Positions 1-4,481 of a stretch of 9,099 nucleotides of DNA are shown piece after piece. The notes under the pieces are model-generated. The model was given only the letters and a program-made list of their open reading frames with translations, was not told where the DNA came from and did no database searches. Where the stretch lies: positions 1 through 9,099 of the forward strand of contig CAYMEJ010000035.1 in NCBI GenBank assembly GCA_964389735.1. Reading direction: 5' to 3'. Numbering within the stretch: position 1 is the stretch's first letter; each line of letters starts with the position of its first letter. Origin of the DNA: JAQUVS01 sp964389735. GTDB lineage: Bacteria > Bacillota_I > Bacilli_A > RF39 > UBA660. The translations under genes and the position numbers were made by a program.

Positions 1-321
1 ATCATTTGTAACTCCTACATACGACTTTAATGGATCATATCCTACTCCATATGGACTCTTTCCACCTTTTTGTAAATCTATATTATTTATATATATTTTT
101 TCAGTTTCTCCATCTGGTACATTTATATCACCATTTGATACTTTTGTTTGTACTGCATTAATATACATTTCTGCACTTGATACAAAACTATCTTTTCTAG
201 ATTTATCTATATACTTAGTAACTGCTGGTACTGCTATTACCATTATTACTCCTAATATTACTATTACTGCAAGTAATTCTATTAAAGTAAATCCTTTTTT
301 ATTCTTAAATATTTTCTTCAT
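1..321 (-). CDS. Type IV prepilin-like protein, N-terminal part (cut by left window edge)
   Basis: The frame is open from an ATG at 319-321 to the window edge, giving 107 residues. It begins MKKIFKNKKGFTLIELLAV, a textbook class III (type IV pilin) signal: a short Lys-rich leader, a G|F prepilin peptidase site, Glu at +5 of the mature protein, then a hydrophobic helix to about residue 36. The following segment (about residues 37-107) reads as the start of a globular pilin domain and is not recognisable by itself. An AGGAG ribosome binding site (329-333) lies 7 bases before the ATG, and a promoter lies just upstream. Its first ~50 residues closely resemble those of the large prepilin at 4482-6323, so the two are paralogs in their N-terminal module. 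It could be a ComGC/PilA-like major pilin, a pseudopilin, or another modular pilin-like adhesin. The C-terminus, which would decide, is outside the window. Confidence 0.9.
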   Translation of the reverse strand, partial: MKKIFKNKKGFTLIELLAVIVILGVIMVIAVPAVTKYIDKSRKDSFVSSAEMYINAVQTKVSNGDINVPDGETEKIYINNIDLQKGGKSPYGVGYDPLKSYVGVTND

Positions 322-344
322 TATTCCACTCCTATTATATTTTT

Positions 345-373
345 AGTATATCTATATTTTAACTTTTATTCAA
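345..373 (-). promoter_or_regulatory. Probable sigma-A promoter for the left prepilin gene
   Basis: On the minus strand, TTGAAT (368-373) is followed after 17 bases by TATACT (345-350). Each box matches consensus at most positions. It sits just downstream of the terminator of the preceding gene and just upstream of the AGGAG site of the prepilin gene, implying a leader of about 15-20 bases. A nearer TATAAT at 334-339 abuts the ribosome binding site and is too close to the start to be the -10 box. Confidence 0.6.
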
Positions 374-380
374 TAAATAA

Positions 381-405
381 AAAGAAAAAGACAATTACTT
401 GTCTC
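381..405 (-). terminator. Intrinsic terminator after the small Cys-protein genes
   Basis: On the minus strand, AGACAA-GTAA-TTGTCT (389-404) forms a 6-bp hairpin, extendable by G:T and A:T pairs, followed by TTTTTCTTTTT. It begins at the stop codon of the 78-residue gene and precedes the next promoter. It therefore closes the two-gene unit and separates it from the left prepilin. Confidence 0.7.
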
Positions 406-642
406 TTATTTACTTCTAATATATTTTCTACATTTAGTTACTACAAAATTATTATTTGCACGTTCTTCATATCCAGATTTAATATAATCATAATCTTGAA
501 TAGGTTTCTTTACTAAATCCATTCTCATTTCACAATTACTAACATTTCTACATTTACTACATAAAGAATAAGATTTAACATTCTTTAAAAAATCTCTAGT
601 CATAGTACCATTTACTTTTACATTTACTATTTTACTTTGCAT
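406..642 (-). CDS. Small Cys4-motif protein of unknown function (78 aa)
   Basis: I do not recognise a named family. The protein has four Cys arranged as C28-x2-C31-x5-C37 and C71, which looks like a small zinc-binding fold. It has a conserved-looking core VKKPIQDYDYIKSGYE (residues 44-59) and a basic end, TKCRKYIRSK. There is no signal peptide or membrane segment, so it is probably cytoplasmic. It is a paralog of the gene immediately upstream (644-985): LCxxC, the third Cys, VKKPIxxYD(Y/F)I, GYE and C-x2-Y are all shared. One base separates its ATG (640-642) from the upstream TAA, and its AGAGGG ribosome binding site lies inside the last codons of that gene, so the two are cotranscribed and probably translationally coupled. 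The shared Cys pattern makes coding very likely; the role is unknown. Confidence 0.85.
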   Translation of the reverse strand: MQSKIVNVKVNGTMTRDFLKNVKSYSLCSKCRNVSNCEMRMDLVKKPIQDYDYIKSGYEERANNNFVVTKCRKYIRSK

Positions 643-643
643 A

Positions 644-985
644 TTAATACCCTCTTACATAATTTTTGCATTTAGATACTACACACTTTTCTAAACTAGC
701 TTTCTTAGCTTTATCTAAAGTATCATCATTAATAACAAGTTCATAACCATCAGTTATAAAATCATATAATGCAATTGGTTTCTTTACAATATCTCTAACC
801 TTTTCACACACTGTAAAGTTTTTTATTGAACAACTATTACATAAATGAAATTGATTAATAGGTTCAACATCACTTTTTTTAGTTACTCCATCTTCTTTTA
901 CATTAATAGTACAATCATATTCACTTATATCAGTTCTTCTTGTTTGAACTCCTCTATAATTTAACATTCCATCTTTACTATACAT
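644..985 (-). CDS. Small Cys4-motif protein of unknown function (113 aa), paralog of its neighbour
   Basis: The family is not recognised. It shares with the 78-residue neighbour LC-x2-C (C49, C52), a third Cys (C60), the block VKKPIALYDFITDGYE (67-82), and a final C106-x2-Y with basic residues. It has extra Cys at 25 and 101, a longer N-terminus, and a ~13-residue insertion before the last Cys. I chose ATG 983-985 because GAGGTG (992-997) lies 6 bases upstream, and because the consensus promoter (-10 at 1012-1017) would start transcription near 1005, downstream of the alternative TTG at 1007-1009. The TTG start would give 121 residues and has no ribosome binding site, but its extra residues VNVEVN resemble VNVKVN near the neighbour's start, so the choice is not beyond doubt. 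Four shared Cys suggest a structural metal site; the function is unknown. Confidence 0.82.
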   Translation of the reverse strand: MYSKDGMLNYRGVQTRRTDISEYDCTINVKEDGVTKKSDVEPINQFHLCNSCSIKNFTVCEKVRDIVKKPIALYDFITDGYELVINDDTLDKAKKASLEKCVVSKCKNYVRGY

Positions 986-1011
986 AATATTCACCTCAAC
1001 ATTTACCAACT

Positions 1012-1039
1012 ATTATAAATTAAAAAAAAGAAATGTCAA
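1012..1039 (-). promoter_or_regulatory. Perfect-consensus sigma-A promoter for the two small Cys-protein genes
   Basis: On the minus strand, TTGACA (1034-1039) and TATAAT (1012-1017) are separated by 16 bases, and both hexamers are exact consensus. The spacer is almost pure T because it is the U-tract of the aspS terminator. The -35 box covers part of that terminator's loop and 3' arm. Predicted transcription starts near 1005-1006, leaving a leader of about 20 bases with the GAGGTG ribosome binding site. A strong constitutive promoter is expected. Confidence 0.8.
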
Positions 1040-1050
1040 ACATTTCTTTT
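1022..1050 (-). terminator. Intrinsic terminator of the hisS-aspS unit
   Basis: On the minus strand, AAAAGAAATG, loop TTTGA, CATTTC and then eight T residues give a hairpin with a pure U-tract directly at the aspS stop codon (1049-1051). The stem is AT-rich but continuous, and pairs extend into the U-tract. It shares bases with the -35 box of the next promoter. Confidence 0.8.
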
Positions 1051-2788
1051 ATTTTAATTTAATATTTAATTCATCTAACTGTTTATTATCTACAACATTA
1101 GGAGCTTCACTCATTAAACATGTAGCACTTGCAGTTTTAGGGAACGCTACTACATCTCTAATGTTATCTGTATTAGCAAGTAACATTATTAATCTTTCAA
1201 GTCCTATACCAACTCCACAATGAGGAGGAGCACCATATTTAAATGCTTCTAAGAACCATCCAAACTTTTCTTTTGCTTCTTCATCGCTCATACCAATTGC
1301 TTCAAATACTTTAGCTTGAGTATCAGCTTCATGTATACGAACTGATCCACTTAATAATTCATAACCATTTAATACTAAGTCATATGCTCTTGAATAACAA
1401 TTTTCTTTATCAGTTAATAACTTATCTATATCTTCTTTATTAGGTGAAGTAAAAGGATGATGTGCTGCTACAAATCTATCTTCTTCTTCACTATATTCAA
1501 ACATAGGGAAATCAGTTACCCAAAGGAATTTATAAATAGACTCATCTATTAAATTTAATTCATGACCCAACTTAATTCTTAATGCACCAAGTGCAGCATA
1601 AACAACCTTTTTCTTATCTGCTACTATAAATACTAAGTCATTTTCTTTCAATTCTAATTCTTTAATTAAATTATTCTTTTCTTCATCACTAAGTACTTTA
1701 ACAATAGAACCATTTAATCCTTCATTTGTTAATTTCAAATATGATAAAGCTTTAGCTCCATATACTTTAACTAATTCAGTTAACTTATCAATATCTTTTC
1801 TAGAAAACTTATCACTACCATCTTTTACTACTAAAGCATTAATAATTCCTTTATCATTTAAAATATTTTTAAATATTTCAAACTCAGTGTTATTAAATAT
1901 ATTACTAATATCATTTAATTCCATAGAGAATCTTAAATCTGGTTTATCAGAACCAAATCTTCTCATACATTCATCATATTTAATTTTTACAAATGATTCT
2001 AATGAAACATTCTTAACTTCTTTAAATATATCTTTCATTAAATCTTCTACTATTTGCCATATATCAAATTCATCTGCAAAACTCATTTCAATATCTATTT
2101 GAGTAAATTCTGGTTGTCTATCTGCCCTTAAGTCTTCATCTCTAAAACACCTAGCTATTTGGAAATACTTTTCTACTCCCCCAACCATCAATAATTGTTT
2201 ATATAATTGTGGTGATTGTGGTAAAGCATAAAACTTACCTTTAGATATACGACTAGGTACTAAATAATCTCTAGCTCCTTCAGGAGTAGATTTACAAAGT
2301 ACTGGTGTTTCTACTTCAATAAATCCTAATTTATTTAAGAAGTTTCTTGCTATTAAAGTAACTTTATTTCTTAACATTAAATTACTTTGAAGACTAGGTC
2401 TTCTTAAATCTAAATATCTATATTTTAAACGAGTATCTTCAAGTGCAGTAGTATCATAACTAATTTCAAAAGGAATATCACTAGAAGTATTAATTAATTC
2501 TAAATCATTAATAATTACTTCAATATCTCCAGTAGGAATATTTTTATTCTTACTTTCTCTTTCAACAATAGTTCCTATTGCTTTAATAACTGATTCATTT
2601 TTTAATGAACTAGCTAAATCATAATATTTATTATCAGGTCTTACTACTAATTGAATAATACCAGATCTATCTCTTAAATCAATAAATACAAGTCCACCTA
2701 AATTACGTTTCTTTTGTACCCATCCATATAATGTTACTTCTTCATTAACATTCTTAATATTAAAATCAATGTTGTTATTTTTCTTCAT
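1049..2788 (-). CDS. aspS: Aspartyl-tRNA synthetase
   Basis: Class IIb synthetase that charges tRNA-Asp in the cytoplasm. The 579-residue length is normal for the bacterial type. In order: an N-terminal OB-fold anticodon-binding domain (about 15-105, with FIDLRDRSGIIQLV), the catalytic core starting around 125 (RYLDLRRP; motif 1 region FIEVETPVL 157-165), motif 2 FRDEDLRADRQPEFTQ (215-230), a bacterial GAD insertion (about 290-420), HHPFTSP (443-449), and motif 3 GVGIGLERL (525-533). It ends with the conserved FPKTASATCLMSEAP segment. The start ATG lies 12 bases after the hisS stop, with a GAAGGTG ribosome binding site in the gap, so it is cotranscribed with hisS under the T-box. Whether it is discriminating or also charges tRNA-Asn cannot be told from this window. 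Nothing appears truncated. Confidence 0.97.
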   Translation of the reverse strand: MKKNNNIDFNIKNVNEEVTLYGWVQKKRNLGGLVFIDLRDRSGIIQLVVRPDNKYYDLASSLKNESVIKAIGTIVERESKNKNIPTGDIEVIINDLELINTSSDIPFEISYDTTALEDTRLKYRYLDLRRPSLQSNLMLRNKVTLIARNFLNKLGFIEVETPVLCKSTPEGARDYLVPSRISKGKFYALPQSPQLYKQLLMVGGVEKYFQIARCFRDEDLRADRQPEFTQIDIEMSFADEFDIWQIVEDLMKDIFKEVKNVSLESFVKIKYDECMRRFGSDKPDLRFSMELNDISNIFNNTEFEIFKNILNDKGIINALVVKDGSDKFSRKDIDKLTELVKVYGAKALSYLKLTNEGLNGSIVKVLSDEEKNNLIKELELKENDLVFIVADKKKVVYAALGALRIKLGHELNLIDESIYKFLWVTDFPMFEYSEEEDRFVAAHHPFTSPNKEDIDKLLTDKENCYSRAYDLVLNGYELLSGSVRIHEADTQAKVFEAIGMSDEEAKEKFGWFLEAFKYGAPPHCGVGIGLERLIMLLANTDNIRDVVAFPKTASATCLMSEAPNVVDNKQLDELNIKLK

Positions 2789-2800
2789 ATTTACACCTTC

Positions 2801-4225
2801 TTAATCTTCATCATGGCAATGACATCCATCACCACAACTACATTCATGATCTTCATCATTGCAATGACAATCATCACCACAACTACATTCATGACTTTCT
2901 TCATGACAATGACATTCATGTTCTTCATGACTACATCCACAGTCACATTCATCTTCTACACTTAGACCTTCATCTAAGAAATATAATAAATAATCAATTT
3001 GAACTTTTTCTTCTTCTTTAGTTTTATTATTTTTAATAGTAACTTCATCATTCTTTAAATCTTCATCATTTAAAATAATCAAGAATCTACTATTAAGTCT
3101 ATCAGCTTGTTTAAATTGTCCTTTTAATCCTCTTCCTGTATATTCAGTATCAACACTAAAACCATTCATTCTTAATTCTTGTACTAATGTTGAAGCATAT
3201 TCTTTTTCAGTATCTGATACATACATAACAAATACATCTAATTCATTATTAATAGGAAGTTCTATCTTTTCTTTCTCAATAGCAAGCATAAGTCTTCCAA
3301 ATCCCATTGCAAAACCTACGCCAGATACATCAGGTCCACCTAATTGTTTAACTAGACCATTATATCTACCACCACCACCAAGAACATTTTGAGCACCAAA
3401 ACCTTCTATATCTGCTTCTATTTCAAATACAGTATGACAATAATAATCAAGTCCTCTAACTACATTAGGATCTACTTCATAATCAATATCCATTAAACTT
3501 AAATATTTTTGTACTGTTTCAAATATATTTTTTGATTCTTCATTTAAGTAATCAGTCATTTTAGGAGCATTTTTCATAATATCTAAATCATGATCTACTT
3601 TACAATCTAAAATTCTTAATGGATTCTTTTCTAATCTAGTTCTACAATCTTCACATAATTCATCAATATGTGGTTTAAAATAATCTATTAAAACTTTTCT
3701 ATAATTATCTTTTGATTCTTTATCTCCTAAAGAATTTATTTTAACTTTAATTCCTTTAAGTCCTACTAATCTATAAATATTAACTGCCATAGAAATAACT
3801 TCTGCATCACTTAATGGATCATCACTTCCAATTATTTCCATACCAAATTGTGTTAACTCTCTATCTCTTCCAGATTGAGGTCTTTCATATCTATACATAG
3901 TACCATTATAGTATAATTTAACTGGTTGAGTAGCATCTCCATACATCTTATCTTCAACATAGCTTCTAACTACTCCAGCAGTACCTTCAGGTCTTAATGT
4001 CATTTGTCTATCTCCACGATCAACAAAATCATAAGTTTCTTTAGTAACTATATCAGTAGAATCTCCTACACCTCTATGAAATAATTCAGTAGATTCAAAA
4101 ATAGGTGTACGTATCATACCATAATTATATTTTTCACATACTCCATCAATCAAATTACTAACATATTGCCATTTCTTCATTTCAGTGCCATATATATCAT
4201 GACATCCCTTTGCTCTATTTATCAT
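2801..4225 (-). CDS. hisS: Histidyl-tRNA synthetase with a Cys/His/acid-rich C-terminal tail
   Basis: Class IIa synthetase that charges tRNA-His. Residues 1 to about 422 are a normal HisRS: motif 1 region with RTPIFESTELFHRGVGDSTD (39-58), motif 2 around LRPEGTAG (77-84) and YRYERPQSGRDRELTQFG (111-128), the HisA motif VRGLDYYCHTVFE (256-268), LGGGGRYNGL (282-291), motif 3 GVGFAMGFGRL (302-312), and a C-terminal anticodon-binding domain with GRGLKGQFKQAD. Most family members stop at about 420-430 residues. This one continues for 50 residues (425-474) containing 13 Cys, 9 His and 19 Asp/Glu, ending in two near-identical 15-residue units. The tail is in frame and stops just before the aspS ribosome binding site, so it is not a frameshift artefact. 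It probably binds metal ions. AGGAGG (4231-4236) lies 5 bases before the ATG. Expression is controlled by the T-box leader upstream. Confidence 0.97.
   Translation of the reverse strand: MINRAKGCHDIYGTEMKKWQYVSNLIDGVCEKYNYGMIRTPIFESTELFHRGVGDSTDIVTKETYDFVDRGDRQMTLRPEGTAGVVRSYVEDKMYGDATQPVKLYYNGTMYRYERPQSGRDRELTQFGMEIIGSDDPLSDAEVISMAVNIYRLVGLKGIKVKINSLGDKESKDNYRKVLIDYFKPHIDELCEDCRTRLEKNPLRILDCKVDHDLDIMKNAPKMTDYLNEESKNIFETVQKYLSLMDIDYEVDPNVVRGLDYYCHTVFEIEADIEGFGAQNVLGGGGRYNGLVKQLGGPDVSGVGFAMGFGRLMLAIEKEKIELPINNELDVFVMYVSDTEKEYASTLVQELRMNGFSVDTEYTGRGLKGQFKQADRLNSRFLIILNDEDLKNDEVTIKNNKTKEEEKVQIDYLLYFLDEGLSVEDECDCGCSHEEHECHCHEESHECSCGDDCHCNDEDHECSCGDGCHCHDED
2804..2893 (-). repeat. 45-bp tandem duplication encoding the end of the HisRS tail
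   Basis: Two adjacent 45-bp units (2849-2893 and 2804-2848) are identical at 42 of 45 positions. They encode HECSCGDDCHCNDED and HECSCGDGCHCHDED. The three base differences give two amino-acid changes, Asp to Gly and Asn to His, so all Cys are kept and one His is gained. A more diverged HECHCHEES stretch precedes them. Such high DNA identity indicates a recent slippage or unequal-crossover duplication within the coding frame. Confidence 0.95.
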
Positions 4226-4440
4226 AAAATCCTCCTATAAAAATAAAAAGGTAGCTACCAATAAGGACGAGTATACTCGTGGTGCCACCTTAATTCCATA
4301 ATTTAATTATGCTTAATATCTTAACGCGAATACACGCTTCTTATTTATTGAAAGTGTCTTTCATCATAAACATATAAGTATTTTCATCAACCATACTCTT
4401 TCTAAAAAATATTTATAATTACTCTTCTTTCTAAGAAGAT
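4226..4440 (-). promoter_or_regulatory. T-box riboswitch leader of hisS-aspS, specifier GAC (Asp)
   Basis: The transcript leader folds as a complete T-box. Stem I runs from about 4438 to 4337 with a basal stem CTTCTT/AAGAAG and GAAAG/CTTTC. Its internal loop has AGTA (4420-4423) on the 5' side and the specifier on the 3' side. Above it is a 10-bp helix (from 4419), then a distal AG-bulge-type region and loop. The specifier codon is GAC (4356-4358) followed by A, reading tRNA-Asp. Stem III is CATAAT-TAA-ATTATG (4297-4311). The T-box bulge TGGCACC follows. Its variable base C would pair with a G73 discriminator, as in tRNA-Asp, not the C73 of tRNA-His. Uncharged tRNA-Asp should stabilise the antiterminator and allow hisS-aspS expression. 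Confidence 0.95.
4239..4291 (-). terminator. T-box terminator / antiterminator switch
   Basis: Antiterminator (4263-4291): AAGG pairs with CCTT and ACGAG with CTCGT around loop TATA, leaving the 7-base bulge TGGCACC. Terminator: the same AAGGTGGCACCA pairs instead with TGGTAGCTACCTT (one bulged A and one G:T pair), followed by TTTTTATTTTT. The AAGGTGGCACC strand is used in both, so the structures exclude each other. The AGGAGG of hisS lies just downstream of the U-tract. Confidence 0.92.
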
Positions 4441-4446
4441 AACCTT

Positions 4447-4475
4447 ATTTTACTATTAATTTACTAATTTTGCAA
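4447..4475 (-). promoter_or_regulatory. Probable sigma-A promoter of the T-box-hisS-aspS unit
   Basis: On the minus strand, TTGCAA (4470-4475) and TAAAAT (4447-4452) are separated by 17 bases. Predicted transcription begins near 4440, just before the first strand of Stem I, so the leader starts where a T-box transcript should. The promoter begins 7 bases after the stop codon of the upstream prepilin gene. Confidence 0.7.
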
Positions 4476-4481
4476 TAGTAA

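Noticed and set aside
334..339. TATAAT on the minus strand as the -10 box for the left prepilin
   Set aside because: It directly abuts the AGGAG site and would start transcription within or after the ribosome binding site. TTGAAT-17-TATACT slightly upstream fits better.
1887..2102. Plus-strand reading frame of 71 codons inside aspS
   Set aside because: It lies wholly antisense to a conserved synthetase, has no ribosome binding site, and reads as a low-complexity shadow of the AT-rich codons.
2804..2953. Possible frameshift or CRISPR-like/microsatellite array at the end of hisS
   Set aside because: The frame runs without a break from the HisRS body and stops just before the aspS ribosome binding site. 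The two units are adjacent without spacers, so it is a coding tandem duplication.
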